The notes: generated by a model from the sequence alone, not told the origin. A stretch of 43,224 nucleotides of DNA from Candidatus Chloroploca sp. Khr17 (GCF_004138165.1 NZ_RYFF01000045.1:1-43224); one strand, 5' to 3'; shown: positions 30,748 through 40,298, counted from the first letter of the stretch. Translations and numbers: made by a program.

Positions 30748-32193
30748 ATGCCAACAAAATCACAACCTCCCGATATGATTGTCGCCCTGCGCAGTTTGCG
30801 CTGGCCGCTGGCTGGGGTGGGCGGCCTGATCTTTGCGCTCACCCGTCTGGCCGAATCGCTCTTGATTGATCTACGCCCAATGCCGCCCGTTGTCCAGACG
30901 CTTGAGGCTCTCTTCTGGGGCGCTATGGCGGCGGGCGCAATCTATGCGGTTCTGAGTTGGGCCGCCCGTCAGGAGCAGCGCCGCCTGACGAGCGAGGCGA
31001 ATATGCTTGACGAGTTGCGCTCGGCCAATGCCCGCCTCGAGTTGCTCTATGAGTTGAATCAGCGGGTCGCCAGTAGTGACTCACTTGATGCGGTGCTTGA
31101 TTATGCGATGACCCTGCCGCCGCGCCTGCTGGGGGCACGTGCGATGGCGCTGGTACTCGAAGATGATCAAGGTGTCGCCCTGACAGCGCGTTGTGTCGGC
31201 CTTTCTGAGGATCAACTGACCCTGGCCCGTACGGCGTTTGGTGTGATGAGTGAGCCAGGACGGGTACGTACGCCCACGGTGCTGCTCCCACGGAGCAAAC
31301 CCCCTCAAGGGCTGACCGGATGTGTGCTGGTGCCGCTTGCCGAACGCGATGATGAGCCGATCGGCTGGATCGAGGGGTATATCGTTGATGTCCAGCGCAT
31401 TACCGGCGCGGCTCCCACTAGCATAGACCTCACGGCCCAGGCACAACGCGAACTTGAGCCAACCGTGACGACCCTGTTAATCACCGTGGCTGGTGAATTA
31501 ACTGAAGGCATCAAGGGGAGTCGCCGCCGTGCGCGTGAGTTAGCCAGTATCGCCGCCCTCGAGCAGGCCATCACCGAAGAACGGACCCGAATTGCCCGCG
31601 ATCTCCACGATGGTGTCGCCCAGAGCCTCGCCTTTCTCCGGATGCGCATTGCCCTCTGGGAAGACTGGCTTGACCAGGAACCCGAGCGCCTCGCCGAAGA
31701 GTTTGCTTCGGTCAAGGCGACGCTGCGCCGTCAGATCGAGGAATTGCGCCGGGCCATCTTTGCGCTGCGTCCAATGGAGTTGAGCCAATTAGGTTTTGTC
31801 GCGGCTTTGCGTCGCTTTGTCGCCGATTTTGCCGGCCAGCAGGATTGGGAACTGCAACTTGAACTGAGCAATCTGCCGCCCGATCTCCCCCATGTGCTCG
31901 AGCTCGCCGCGTTTCGGTTTGTGCAGGAAGCCTTGAACAATGCCGCCAAACATGCCGCCGCCCAGCACATTGCGGTCATGCTCAAAATCGTGGATAACGG
32001 TCTCCAAATTGTCGTGCGTGATGATGGCGTCGGCTTTGATCCGGGTGCGCAGGCCGAGCAGAGTGGGCCACACCTGGGCCTGCGCCAGATGCGCGAGCGG
32101 GCCGCCGTGCTCGACGGGCGCCTGACGATCCTCTCGCGCCCCGGCGAAGGTACCGAAATCCGCGCCTGGCTGCCAATGCGTTATGTTAACTAA
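30748..32193 (+). CDS. NarL-type sensor histidine kinase with GAF domain
   Basis: This 481-residue sensor has two transmembrane helices (~19-40 and ~51-73) and a coiled linker. A GAF-like domain (LLYELNQRVASSDSLDAVLDYAMTLPPRLLGARAMALVLEDD, ~95-255) precedes the HisKA_3 box EERTRIARDLHDGVAQSLAFLRMRI with the phospho-acceptor His287. The HATPase has the N box FRFVQEALNNAAKHAAA, VRDDGVGFDPG and GPHLGLRQMRERAAVLDGRLTILSRPGEGTEI. It would autophosphorylate and signal to a LuxR/NarL-type response regulator, but no regulator gene is beside it (orphan). The start is 6 bp after the esterase gene. Its TAA is at the very edge of the 30-bp palindrome 32193-32255. Confidence 0.92.
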   Translation: MPTKSQPPDMIVALRSLRWPLAGVGGLIFALTRLAESLLIDLRPMPPVVQTLEALFWGAMAAGAIYAVLSWAARQEQRRLTSEANMLDELRSANARLELLYELNQRVASSDSLDAVLDYAMTLPPRLLGARAMALVLEDDQGVALTARCVGLSEDQLTLARTAFGVMSEPGRVRTPTVLLPRSKPPQGLTGCVLVPLAERDDEPIGWIEGYIVDVQRITGAAPTSIDLTAQAQRELEPTVTTLLITVAGELTEGIKGSRRRARELASIAALEQAITEERTRIARDLHDGVAQSLAFLRMRIALWEDWLDQEPERLAEEFASVKATLRRQIEELRRAIFALRPMELSQLGFVAALRRFVADFAGQQDWELQLELSNLPPDLPHVLELAAFRFVQEALNNAAKHAAAQHIAVMLKIVDNGLQIVVRDDGVGFDPGAQAEQSGPHLGLRQMRERAAVLDGRLTILSRPGEGTEIRAWLPMRYVN

Positions 32194-32255
32194 ATATATT
32201 TCTTTGCCGCTGAAAAACCAGCATAGCTGGTTTTTCAGCGGCAAAGAAATATATT
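32193..32255. terminator. Perfect 30-bp palindromic bidirectional terminator
   Basis: The arms 32193-32222 and 32226-32255 are exactly complementary around ATA. The inner CCAGC-ATA-GCTGG stem is followed by TTTTT on both strands, so it can stop transcription of both convergent genes. The stop codons of both genes touch the palindrome. Confidence 0.9.
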
Positions 32256-32721
32256 AATGCACGAGTTCGGGATGCTCTTCGAGCGTCCCTGCAAGCAATG
32301 CCTGTACGGCGAACTCGATGGGAACGATGTCGGTAAGCACCGTACGCAGGTTGGCGCGTTGCAAGTTGTTGTACATTCCACGTCCCATCCCCCGCGAGAG
32401 CACGACATCGCAGTCGGCAATCATGCTCACCGCTGACGTATGCTGGTCAACGGGTGGCGCGGCGACCTTGCCAGGTTCACTCAGGTCAATTGTTTGGTTG
32501 GCGTGGTCGTGGTCGTTCCCGTGGTCGTGGTCATGCCCGTGATCATGATCATGGTCGTGATGATGCCCATGCCCGTGATGGCTATGGTCACAGGCGGTCT
32601 TATCGCGCACCTCGCGGGCAACAACGGCCCCATCCTCGACGGTCACAACAAGATACTGGCGTGCGCGGCCAAAATGGGCACTGATGGTACGACCATCATT
32701 CGTTACGGCGGCAATTTTCAC
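32254..32721 (-). CDS. NafY/NifX-family protein with His/Asp-rich insert
   Basis: This 155-residue member of the dinitrogenase iron-molybdenum cofactor-binding family (PF02579) begins MKIAAVTNDGRTISAHFGRARQYLVV. It continues VSMIADCDVVLSRGMGRGMYNNLQRANLRTVLTD and ends EFAVQALLAGTLEEHPELVH. Between the two halves is a ~30-residue run made of His, Asp and Gly (from CDHSHHGHGHHHD, ~44-76), a likely Zn/Ni/Co or iron-binding tether. Such proteins bind or chaperone metal clusters; no nif genes are in the window, so involvement in nitrogen fixation cannot be inferred. It is transcribed convergently with the kinase and shares its terminator palindrome. A TTAT-type AT-rich region upstream (~32758) may hold the promoter. 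Confidence 0.87.
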   Translation of the reverse strand: MKIAAVTNDGRTISAHFGRARQYLVVTVEDGAVVAREVRDKTACDHSHHGHGHHHDHDHDHGHDHDHGNDHDHANQTIDLSEPGKVAAPPVDQHTSAVSMIADCDVVLSRGMGRGMYNNLQRANLRTVLTDIVPIEFAVQALLAGTLEEHPELVH

Positions 32722-33067
32722 CTTTGAGACTCCGTTCTAGATCTGTTGAGCACTGAGCTAATTATACCAGCAGGGACGCTTCTTTTGCTGGCCCCTGCGA
32801 GCGTGGGGCAGTGCCTCATCGGGCGGCTATCTTGTGCCAAGCCTAGGGCTGAGGCAACGTCAGCTCTCCGGGGTCGCCGTCAACGGCTCGGCTCCCGTCG
32901 ACGAAGCCGGCCTTCGCCGACTGGATGAGGCCGCGCAGGCGGCCTTCGCGACCCGTAGCCGAGGGCTTCAGCCCGACGGTGCTCCGGTCAGGTGGACGTT
33001 GCCTCAGCCCTGAGTGCCAAGCCAAGCACAAGTTTTCGCGGCCATACCCTGTGGTATCATAGAAGCT
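32722..33067. other. Intergenic region carrying a MITE-like element
   Basis: A divergent 346-bp gap between the NafY-like gene and the aspartic-protease-like gene. Half of it is the element at 32843-33013. A TATCAT box (33054-33059) lies 8 bp before the ATG at 33068, so this transcript may be (nearly) leaderless. Confidence 0.5.
32843..33013. mobile_element. MITE-like element with 17-bp inverted ends and 9-bp target duplication
   Basis: AGGGCTGAGGCAACGTC (32845-32861) and its exact complement (32995-33011) bound a ~130-bp GC-rich core. The sequence GTGCCAAGC occurs directly repeated just outside (32834-32842 and 33014-33022), as expected for a target-site duplication. The core (CGGCTCCCG..GAAGCCGGCC...AGGCCGCGCAGGCGGCCTTCG) recurs at 40146-40242 and, in part, inverted at 29437-29509. 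No transposase gene; it is likely moved in trans. Confidence 0.75.
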
Positions 33068-33952
33068 ATGCTGGATGATCAAACCACGTTGCATTTTCCA
33101 CCGAGCGGCATCGCTGAACTGCCGTTGCTCTTTGCACCTCAGGTGATCCGCTGTGTGGCCGCCGGGCCAGGCGGGCATCCGCTGACGGTGCTCCTTGATA
33201 CGGGCACTGATCCGTCGGCGATTGACCTGAGTCTGGCGCGTCGCCTCGATCTGCGCCTCGGTGATTTTGCCCTGGGTTCCGATGCAGCCAGTGATGCCGT
33301 GCATTTCACCGAAAGCGTCTTGCCCTGGCTGCGCCTCGGTGAGCTTGAGTTGCGCGATCTCTATGCGGTTGCGCTCGATCTGCGCCAGGCTCCGTTTAAG
33401 GTCGATCTTGTGCTGGGCTATAATGTCTTGAGCCAATTGACGCTGACCATCGATTATGCCGCAGGCCGGTTGCGCCTGTGCCATCCAGATCTCGAACCTC
33501 CAGCGCCGGGGCCGGGCGGGGCGGTTCTGCCGTTGCGCTTTTTTGAACATTTTCCGGCGCTTGATGGGGCTGCGTTGCTCTGCTTGAACCAGCCAGACCA
33601 GGCACATCCGGTGCCCCTTCCGCTGCCTCTGCTCACGATTGATACTGGTTCAAACGGGGCGCTCACACTGAGCCCGGATCTGGCAGATTTGGCTGGCTTG
33701 CGCCGCGGCACAGCCGAGGTGGACGAAGGGCGTGGGTTTGTCGAACGGGTGACGACGTTGCACGGGGTGGCCTCGGCCCTCCGCCTTGGTCCGTTTGAAT
33801 TGAAAGCGATTGAACTTGATGCCCCCGAGAGCGGTCGCGGCGATTTTGGACGTGGGGGACGGGCGAATCTTGGCAATCGCTTGCTTGCCCGTTTCCAACG
33901 GATGACCCTTGATTATCGGCGGGCTGTCTGTGTGCTTGAGTCATCTAGCTAG
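33068..33952 (+). CDS. Tandem retropepsin-like aspartic protease protein
   Basis: This 294-residue protein contains two retropepsin-like halves. The first has VLLDTGTDPSAIDLSLA (Asp44), with LVLGYNVLSQLTLTIDYAAGRLRL at its end. The second has LLTIDTGSNGALTLS (Asp192), with GNRLLARFQRMTLDYRRAVCVLE at its end. Two DTG motifs in one chain could form an internal pseudodimer, as in pepsins, whereas bacterial retropepsin-like proteins usually carry one. No signal peptide or membrane helix is seen. ATG 33068 is used; a -10-like TATCAT eight bases upstream leaves little room for a ribosome-binding site. Proteolytic activity is inferred from motifs only. Confidence 0.8.
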   Translation: MLDDQTTLHFPPSGIAELPLLFAPQVIRCVAAGPGGHPLTVLLDTGTDPSAIDLSLARRLDLRLGDFALGSDAASDAVHFTESVLPWLRLGELELRDLYAVALDLRQAPFKVDLVLGYNVLSQLTLTIDYAAGRLRLCHPDLEPPAPGPGGAVLPLRFFEHFPALDGAALLCLNQPDQAHPVPLPLPLLTIDTGSNGALTLSPDLADLAGLRRGTAEVDEGRGFVERVTTLHGVASALRLGPFELKAIELDAPESGRGDFGRGGRANLGNRLLARFQRMTLDYRRAVCVLESSS

Positions 33953-34210
33953 CCGTCTAGGCGGGACCTCACAGGCCTCGCCCGTGTCATGCATAGCGGA
34001 TTATGGAGTTGAAGAGTAATACGTAGTGTGTGAAGGAAGTTTCCTGGCGGCCTCAGCCGTCCACGAATACTGATCACAAATAAACGAAGATGGGCGTTGC
34101 GGTGCGGTATTCGTTTATTCGTGGCCCCCATTCGTGGTCAGCGGTGCTACCGGAAAACGTAGGTTACAGACGAATAAGCCCCGGGCTGCGTTGCCCACAG
34201 GCAAGCATCC
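33953..34210. repeat. Intergenic repeats (two families)
   Basis: At about 33962-34010 lies an inverted copy of the 26915-type repeat (GACCTCACAGG, CTCGCCCGTGTC, AGCGGATTATGGAG). At 34044-34142 lies the second copy of the CACGAA repeat seen, inverted, at 1243-1334. No gene. Confidence 0.55.
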
Positions 34211-35926
34211 GTGAAGAAGTTGAGCGATCCATTGTTACGCCTGACGATCATCATGACACTCTGCATGGTGTTAGCCGGGTCAGTGTTGCCCATAGCAGAG
34301 GCCCCTATGCATCAGCCACCAATCTATACACCATCTTGCCCCGAAGCAAGTTACCCTGATACGGCGGCCCTTCTGGCGGCTTTGTCAGGGGCGAATTATG
34401 CCTGTACGGAAGAACTCGCCAAGGCCCTGCAAACCCGCATTGGCGTCAATGACATTGATGTGCTGCTCACGATGATTCAGCGTGGAAGCCATGAACTTGA
34501 GCGCCGCAATGCCGTACGAGTGCTCGGGCGGCTAGCGGCGAGTCCACAGGCGAGCCGGGCGAGCGATCTAGTCTTGCGGGTACGGGCGGCCAGGGTTCAG
34601 TCGGTCTTGCATGAGTTGCTGGCGCACGCTGATGACAATTTTTTGTTGCAAGATGCGATCTGGGTGCTCGATAGCTATTTTTACCCAAATTTCAGTGCTG
34701 CGCCGGTTTTCGAGCGTATTGCCAATGCGCCAACCCTCGCCCCCGCCTTGCGCTATCGGGCAGCCGCAGCTCGCGGGAGGCTGACCCTCGCCCGTTCGGG
34801 GGTGCTTCACCCCGATGATCAGGCCTTTATGCTCCGCGGCCTTCGCTCGGATGATCCAGGGGTGCGGGCGGCTGCGGCCCATGTGATTGCCCGCCTGCGC
34901 ACGGATCAGCTCGGCTTAGACTTGATCGCAACGCTGACACACGAACTTGCCGAAGCGTGGAGGGTCGAACCCCCACTCACGCTGATTGACGATGTGCCCG
35001 ACCCGCGTGATCGCGGGTTGCTCGCAACGTACGAGAGCAGTCCGAGTAGCCTGACGGCCCGTGCCTCCCTCGCCCGTGCCCGTGACCGGCTCGAGGGCGG
35101 TACCACACACCTGACAAGCCTGCGGCAACAGTATGAGTTTTTGACCCTGACCGAGCGGAGCGAACACGAGGGGGTGAGCATTCGTGCCGGGCTTGCCGCT
35201 GATGAGATCGCAGCCTTGCTACGCGAAGTGACGTATGTGCGCGAGACCTTGCTGCACCTCTTTGGGCCAGACCTGGCCGAGCCAATGGACGATAAAGGTA
35301 CACGGACGCTGCAGATTAAGATCTTTGCCCGTCAGGGCATCTATCGTGATTATGTGCGGGCCTTTACCCCCTTCACCGTTGAGGTAGATGGGCTCTATGA
35401 CGATGCCAATAGCATCATCTATACGCATCAGCGCACCAGTGAGCAAAGTGCGAATAGCTTGGTCGAGAGCCTGCGTCACGAAGTGGCGCATCACTATGCG
35501 GCAACCCACCTCTTTCCGGGGCAGTGGCGCACGCCAGGCTATCATCGCGAGCCAAAAGGATGGGCTGATGAGGGCCTGGCCGAAGTGATGGCCGGGCTCA
35601 CCGCCTCAGGGCCAGCGCCTCGTCCGGCCCAGTTGCGCCGCCTCTGTGAACGCACCCCACGGCCACGGCTCAAGGTGTTGCTCGCCCAGCGCGAAGGCTA
35701 TGATCGTTTTGGCACCTTCGACTATGATGCGGCCTGGGCCTTTACCTACTATCTTGTGACCGAACAACCCGAGACGTTGCAGCGCCTCTATGCAGCCTAT
35801 CGCGAAAATCAGTATCATCTGCGCGACTGGTCGCATCTTGCGGGGCTAAAGCTTGAAGAGACTGAACGCGGATGGCATCGGGCGATTGAGACCTGGTGTG
35901 TCGCGCAGCGAACAGGATCAGGCTAG
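34211..35926 (+). CDS. Secreted HEAT-repeat metallopeptidase
   Basis: This 571-residue protein starts at GTG 34211 with a signal peptide ([20 protein letters not shown], ~8-28). Alpha-helical HEAT-like repeats span ~50-250 ([48 protein letters not shown]). A C-terminal zinc-peptidase domain follows. The gluzincin motif is R-H423-E424-V-A-H427-H-Y, and the third ligand is probably the Glu of [14 protein letters not shown] about 25 residues on. It resembles peptidase-MA/DUF1570-like surface proteases. No clear ribosome-binding site is visible before the GTG, so the start is less certain. It lies ~20 bp ahead of the GlgX-esterase gene and may be cotranscribed with it. Confidence 0.8.
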   Translation: MKKLSDPLLRLTIIMTLCMVLAGSVLPIAEAPMHQPPIYTPSCPEASYPDTAALLAALSGANYACTEELAKALQTRIGVNDIDVLLTMIQRGSHELERRNAVRVLGRLAASPQASRASDLVLRVRAARVQSVLHELLAHADDNFLLQDAIWVLDSYFYPNFSAAPVFERIANAPTLAPALRYRAAAARGRLTLARSGVLHPDDQAFMLRGLRSDDPGVRAAAAHVIARLRTDQLGLDLIATLTHELAEAWRVEPPLTLIDDVPDPRDRGLLATYESSPSSLTARASLARARDRLEGGTTHLTSLRQQYEFLTLTERSEHEGVSIRAGLAADEIAALLREVTYVRETLLHLFGPDLAEPMDDKGTRTLQIKIFARQGIYRDYVRAFTPFTVEVDGLYDDANSIIYTHQRTSEQSANSLVESLRHEVAHHYAATHLFPGQWRTPGYHREPKGWADEGLAEVMAGLTASGPAPRPAQLRRLCERTPRPRLKVLLAQREGYDRFGTFDYDAAWAFTYYLVTEQPETLQRLYAAYRENQYHLRDWSHLAGLKLEETERGWHRAIETWCVAQRTGSG

Positions 35927-35946
35927 AGTTAGGAGGAGTGAGGAGT

Positions 35947-38928
35947 ATGGATACATTGCTTCCCGGTTCACCCTACCCACTCGGGGCGACCTGGGATGGG
36001 AGTGGCGTCAATTTTGCGCTCTTTGCCGAGCAAGCAACGGGGGTTGAACTCTGTCTTTTTGAACATGCGCATGCACCACGTGAGGCGGTGCGGATTCCGC
36101 TCGCGATGCAGACCGACCATGTCTGGCATCTGTATGTGCGCAACCTTCGTCCCGGTCAGCTCTATGGCTACCGGGTTTATGGGCCTTACCAACCCGAGCA
36201 TGGCCTACGCTTTAACCCGCACAAATTTGTGCTTGATCCCTATGCCAAGGCGCTGCACGGATCGATCCGCTGGCACGATGCGACCCACGGCTACACGATT
36301 CTCCATCCTGACGAAGATCTTTCGTATGACGAGCGCGATAGTGCCCCGTATCTGCCACGCTGTGTGGTTATCGATCCACGTTTCGATTGGGAAGATGATC
36401 AACATCCGAATATTCCATTGCATGACAGTGTGATCTACGAAGCCCACGTCAAGGGCTTGACGATGCAGCACCCTGACATTCCCGAGGAACTGCGGGGTAC
36501 CTATCTGGGAATTGCGCACCCGGCCATGATCGCGTACCTGCGCGATCTGGGCATTACCGCGCTTGAGTTGCTGCCGGTACACCAATTTGCCAATGATCGC
36601 CACCTTGAAGAGCAGGGCTTGAGCAACTATTGGGGCTACAATACGCTCAACTTCTTTGCGCCAGCGACCCAGTATACGCGCTGCGAAAAACCAGGTGGGC
36701 ATGTCCGCGAATTCAAACAGATGGTCAAGGCCTTACATGCCGCCGGGATCGAAGTCATTCTCGATGTCGTCTACAATCACACGGCTGAAGGCAATCACCT
36801 CGGGCCAACCCTGAGCTTTCGCGGCATTGACAACCCGGCCTACTATCGCCTGGTGAACGACGATGCGCGTTACTGCATGGACTACACCGGCACAGGCAAT
36901 ACGCTCAACATGGTTCACCAGCGTTCGCTGCAACTCGTGATGGACAGCCTGCGCTACTGGGTGACCGAGATGCGGGTCGACGGCTTTCGGTTTGACCTCG
37001 CCGCCGCGTTGGCGCGGGGCCTCTACGAAGGTGGGCAGCTCTCATCCTTTCTCGATACCATCCATCAAGACCCGCTGCTCTCGCAGGTCAAACTCATTGC
37101 CGAACCGTGGGACGTTGGGCCAGGCGGCTACCAGGTCGGCAACTTCCCGGTACTCTGGGCCGAATGGAACGGCAAATACCGCGATACCGTGCGCCGCTTC
37201 TGGAAAGGTGACGAAGCGCAGGTCGCCGAACTTGCGTACCGCCTCGCTGGTTCATCCGATCTCTACGAGCGGAACGGACGCGCACCGGCGGCCTCGATCA
37301 ACTTTATCACGGCGCACGATGGCTTTACCTTGCGTGACTTGGTGAGCTACAACGAAAAGCACAACGAAGCCAATGGTGAAGGCAACAACGACGGTGATAG
37401 CCACAACAATAGCTGGAACTGCGGAGCCGAGGGTGCGACCGATGATGAGGGGATCAATGCCTTGCGTGCCCAGCAACAACGCAACTTGCTCGCCACGCTG
37501 CTCTTCTCGCAGGGGGTGCCAATGTTGCTACACGGCGACGAATACGGGCGTACCCAGGGTGGCAACAACAACGTCTATTGTCAGGACAACCCGATCAGTT
37601 GGATGGACTGGGAACTGACTGACGAACAAAAAGCTCTTTATGACTGGACACGTCGCCTGATTGCCTTTCGCCAGGCGCACCCGGTCTTGCATCGCGGAAC
37701 CTTCTTCCAGGGGCGCGAAATTCACGGCGAAGGCATCAAAGACATCGAATGGTACCGACCAGATGGCGCCTTGATGGGTGACAGCGAATGGGACGACGGC
37801 ATGGTGCGCTGCCTTGGCATGTTGCTCAACGGCCAGTTGATTGCTGAACGCACGCCAGATGGCGAGATTATCCGTGACGATGTCTTGCTGATCTTGTTCA
37901 ACGCATACCACGAAACCATCCCCTTCACCCTGCCAGGGAATGAAGGCGGCCCAGACTGGCGGCTTGAACTTGATACCAGTCACCCAGAGAGCCAAGAAGC
38001 CGAACCAATGCCCGTCGGGAGCCTCTACGCCCTTGAAGGACGCTCGCTGGTCATCTTGAGTCAGGATGGCGAAACGTGGGCCGCGCAGTACGGACGGTAC
38101 GAAAGCAACCTCCGCCATGCCGCACTAGCTCCGCTTATCGGCGGACCGCCCCTGGCCAAGCGCACCATCACCGGCAACTTCGTCACCATTGCTGGGTTCT
38201 TTAGCCCAGAACTAAACAACTACCGCGACATTCTCGTCTACCTGCCACCGAGCTACGACAACGGTGGCCTTGAGCGTTACCCGGTGGTCTATATGCACGA
38301 CGGGCAGAACATCTTTGACGCCACAACGAGTTACATCGGGGTCGAATGGAGGGTTGACGAAACGATGGAAGCCCTCGCCCAACAGGGCCTCGAGGCGATC
38401 GTCGTAGGCATACCCAACATTGGGGAACGGCGAAGTGACGAGTACAGCCCGTTTGTTGATGAAGCGAGCGGGGGTGGAGGCCGTGGCGACGCTTATGTCG
38501 ACTTTCTCGCCAACACGCTCAAACCGCACATTGACCGTGCGTTTCGGACGAAACCAGAAGCCGAGTTTACGACGATCATGGGTTCATCAATGGGTGGCCT
38601 GATCAGCCTCTACGCCCTCCTTCAGCATCCTGAGAGTTTTGGCAACGCCGGATTGATGAGCGGGGCCTTCTGGTTTGGCGAACGGGCCATGTTTGACTAC
38701 GTACGCCAGTACAAAGGTGTACCGGGGCGGGTCTACCTTGATGTCGGCACGGCTGAAGAGACCCAACTAAAAAAAGACGTCCGCAACATGGGCCAGTTGC
38801 TGATGGACAAAGGCTACACCTTTGGCCGCAAGCTGCGGTATGTTGAAGAGCATGGCGGCGAGCACAACGAAGAAGCCTGGGGACGACGGTTTGGCAAAGC
38901 GATCCAGTGGCTGTTGCTCCGCAGGTAG
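35947..38928 (+). CDS. GlgX-type glycogen debranching enzyme fused to an esterase domain
   Basis: This is a 993-residue fusion. Residues 1-~735 are a complete GlgX/isoamylase: the N-terminal CBM48 ([22 protein letters not shown]...), [10 protein letters not shown], nucleophile Asp in [12 protein letters not shown], acid/base Glu in [12 protein letters not shown], and [21 protein letters not shown]. It hydrolyses alpha-1,6 branches of glycogen limit dextrins. From ~738 to 993 an esterase-family alpha/beta hydrolase follows ([33 protein letters not shown]; nucleophile Ser881 in [19 protein letters not shown]; His in [14 protein letters not shown]). GlgX proteins normally end at ~660-720 residues. 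ATG 35947 has TTAGGAGGAGTGAGGAG upstream. No other glg genes are adjacent. Confidence 0.92.
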   Translation: MDTLLPGSPYPLGATWDGSGVNFALFAEQATGVELCLFEHAHAPREAVRIPLAMQTDHVWHLYVRNLRPGQLYGYRVYGPYQPEHGLRFNPHKFVLDPYAKALHGSIRWHDATHGYTILHPDEDLSYDERDSAPYLPRCVVIDPRFDWEDDQHPNIPLHDSVIYEAHVKGLTMQHPDIPEELRGTYLGIAHPAMIAYLRDLGITALELLPVHQFANDRHLEEQGLSNYWGYNTLNFFAPATQYTRCEKPGGHVREFKQMVKALHAAGIEVILDVVYNHTAEGNHLGPTLSFRGIDNPAYYRLVNDDARYCMDYTGTGNTLNMVHQRSLQLVMDSLRYWVTEMRVDGFRFDLAAALARGLYEGGQLSSFLDTIHQDPLLSQVKLIAEPWDVGPGGYQVGNFPVLWAEWNGKYRDTVRRFWKGDEAQVAELAYRLAGSSDLYERNGRAPAASINFITAHDGFTLRDLVSYNEKHNEANGEGNNDGDSHNNSWNCGAEGATDDEGINALRAQQQRNLLATLLFSQGVPMLLHGDEYGRTQGGNNNVYCQDNPISWMDWELTDEQKALYDWTRRLIAFRQAHPVLHRGTFFQGREIHGEGIKDIEWYRPDGALMGDSEWDDGMVRCLGMLLNGQLIAERTPDGEIIRDDVLLILFNAYHETIPFTLPGNEGGPDWRLELDTSHPESQEAEPMPVGSLYALEGRSLVILSQDGETWAAQYGRYESNLRHAALAPLIGGPPLAKRTITGNFVTIAGFFSPELNNYRDILVYLPPSYDNGGLERYPVVYMHDGQNIFDATTSYIGVEWRVDETMEALAQQGLEAIVVGIPNIGERRSDEYSPFVDEASGGGGRGDAYVDFLANTLKPHIDRAFRTKPEAEFTTIMGSSMGGLISLYALLQHPESFGNAGLMSGAFWFGERAMFDYVRQYKGVPGRVYLDVGTAEETQLKKDVRNMGQLLMDKGYTFGRKLRYVEEHGGEHNEEAWGRRFGKAIQWLLLRR

Positions 38929-38930
38929 GC

Positions 38931-38955
38931 TTGGGGGCGGCTACGCCGCCCCCAA
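38931..38955. terminator. Perfect 11-bp hairpin, first of four
   Basis: TTGGGGGCGGC, TAC, GCCGCCCCCAA, starting 3 bp after the glgX-esterase stop; a short ATTTT follows at 38957. Probable terminator. Confidence 0.7.
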
Positions 38956-38959
38956 CGAT

Positions 38960-39010
38960 TTTGCTTCGTTGCGTTGTGGCGGCAAAGCCGCCACAACGCA
39001 ACGAAGCAAA
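38960..39010. repeat. Perfect 24-bp hairpin, second of four
   Basis: The arms 38960-38983 and 38987-39010 are exactly complementary around AAA; the inner stem is GGCGGC-AAA-GCCGCC. Confidence 0.85.
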
Positions 39011-39017
39011 GATCATG

Positions 39018-39034
39018 GTGGGGCCGCAGGCCCC
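39018..39034. repeat. 7-bp hairpin, third of four
   Basis: TGGGGCC-GCA-GGCCCCA, a perfect short stem between the second and fourth hairpins. Confidence 0.6.
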
Positions 39035-39050
39035 ATGGAACAAGGCGCTC

Positions 39051-39089
39051 CTAGCGGACGCTGGCGGCTTTATCGCCAGCGTCCGCTAG
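39051..39089. repeat. Perfect 16-bp hairpin, fourth of four
   Basis: CTAGCGGACGCTGGCG (39051-39066) and its exact complement (39074-39089) around a 7-base loop. It ends 16 bp before the SDR start codon, so it could also shield that gene's leader. Confidence 0.8.
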
Positions 39090-39105
39090 AAAAAGAGAAA
39101 TCCAG

Positions 39106-39873
39106 ATGGAAATCAACAAACACACCTTTCTCATTGCCGGGGGCGGTTCGGGGTTAGGGGCGGCGGCGGCCCGCGAACTGGTCGGAGCGGGCGGGCGCGT
39201 GATCATCGCCGACATCAACGCTGCGGTGGGCGAGGCGACGGCGGCCAGCCTGGGCGAACAGGCCCATTTTGTGGCAACCGACGTCACCAGTGAAGCCGAG
39301 GTTAAACGTGCGCTGGCCGCCGCAACCACGCATACTGGCCGCCTGGATGGCGTGATCAACTGTGCTGGCATTGCCGGGGGCGCACGGGTACTGGGCAAAG
39401 ACGGCCCAATGAGCCTGGAGCATTTCAGCCGGGTCGTGAACATCAACCTGGTTGGCACCTTCAACGTATTGCGCCTGGCCGCCGAAGTCATGGCCCAGAA
39501 CGAGCCAGGCGAGAGTGGCGAACGCGGCATCATCATCAACACCTCCTCAATTGCCGCCTTTGACGGGCAGATCGGTCAGGCCGCCTATGCAGCCACGAAA
39601 GGCGGCATTGTCGCGATGGCCCTGCCAATCGCCCGCGAACTAGCCCGTTTTGGCATCCGGGTCATGACGATCGCGCCGGGCACCTTTGACACCCCACTGC
39701 TCGCGGGCTTGCCCGAAGAGACACGCACCTCGCTCGCGCAGCAAATCCCCTTCCCGGCGCGCCTGGGGCGTCCCGACGAATATGCCCGGCTCGCCCGGCA
39801 CATCATCGAAAACCAGATGCTGAATGGTGAAGTGATCCGGCTTGACGGAGCGATCAGAATGCAAGCAAGGTAG
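39106..39873 (+). CDS. Short-chain dehydrogenase/reductase
   Basis: This 255-residue classical SDR has the cofactor loop [20 protein letters not shown] (TGxxxGxG type, Thr replaced by Ala). An Asp in IIADIN favours [12 protein letters not shown] corresponds to NNAG, and the catalytic Ser is in [25 protein letters not shown] with the Tyr-x-x-x-Lys. It is most like type II 3-hydroxyacyl-CoA dehydrogenases (HSD17B10 family): [43 protein letters not shown] and a C-terminal [12 protein letters not shown]. That suggests beta-oxidation or branched-chain acyl-CoA metabolism. The start is ATG 39106; the ribosome-binding site is weak (AAGAGAAATCC). It is a single gene behind four hairpins. Confidence 0.92.
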   Translation: MEINKHTFLIAGGGSGLGAAAARELVGAGGRVIIADINAAVGEATAASLGEQAHFVATDVTSEAEVKRALAAATTHTGRLDGVINCAGIAGGARVLGKDGPMSLEHFSRVVNINLVGTFNVLRLAAEVMAQNEPGESGERGIIINTSSIAAFDGQIGQAAYAATKGGIVAMALPIARELARFGIRVMTIAPGTFDTPLLAGLPEETRTSLAQQIPFPARLGRPDEYARLARHIIENQMLNGEVIRLDGAIRMQAR

Positions 39874-39886
39874 CATAGACGGCAGG

Positions 39887-40054
39887 GTAGTTGGCCTCGC
39901 CCACCGCGTGGACAGCACCCTGCCGCACGATGCCCTCGCCAGTGTCGAGGCGGGCGTGAACCAGGCCGATGTCGCCCACCGCTACCTGGAGCCGATCTCA
40001 GCGCTTCAGGACGACGACCTGGAGTTCCCTGGACACATTGAGCTCGCCTACTAA
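39887..40054 (+). pseudogene. Possible gene fragment
   Basis: This ~55-codon frame after the SDR reads like real protein (VDSTLPHDALASVEAGVNQADVAHRYLEPISALQDDDLEFPGHIELAYY). Amphipathic helices and third-position GC match the neighbours. It has no start codon of its own and no ribosome-binding site, and ends at TAA 40052. It may be the tail of a gene displaced by recombination. The family is not recognised. Confidence 0.3.
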
Positions 40055-40298
40055 TAGTCTCACCGTCAGACCTGGCTCATGCCTCAGGGCGATGGCATCT
40101 TCGGTTAGTGCGGGTCGCGAGACCGGTGGATCGCCCCTCGCCGCCGCTCCCGTCGGCGTCAACGCCTCGGCTCCCGCATGCAAAGCCGGCCTGCGTCGGC
40201 TCGATCAGGCCACGCAGGTGGCCTTCGCTCCCAGGAGCCGAGCCGTTCACGGCCACGGCAGGAAGATGCGCTGGCCCTCCTTCCGTACGTTTCGGGGC
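40055..40298. repeat. Repeat-bearing intergenic DNA before feoA
   Basis: At 40146-40242 there is a relative of the core of the MITE-like element at 32843-33013 (GTCAACGCCTCGGCTCCCG, AAAGCCGGCC, CAGGTGGCCTTCG, GAGCCGAG). The copy lacks the 17-bp inverted ends. No gene. Confidence 0.6.
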
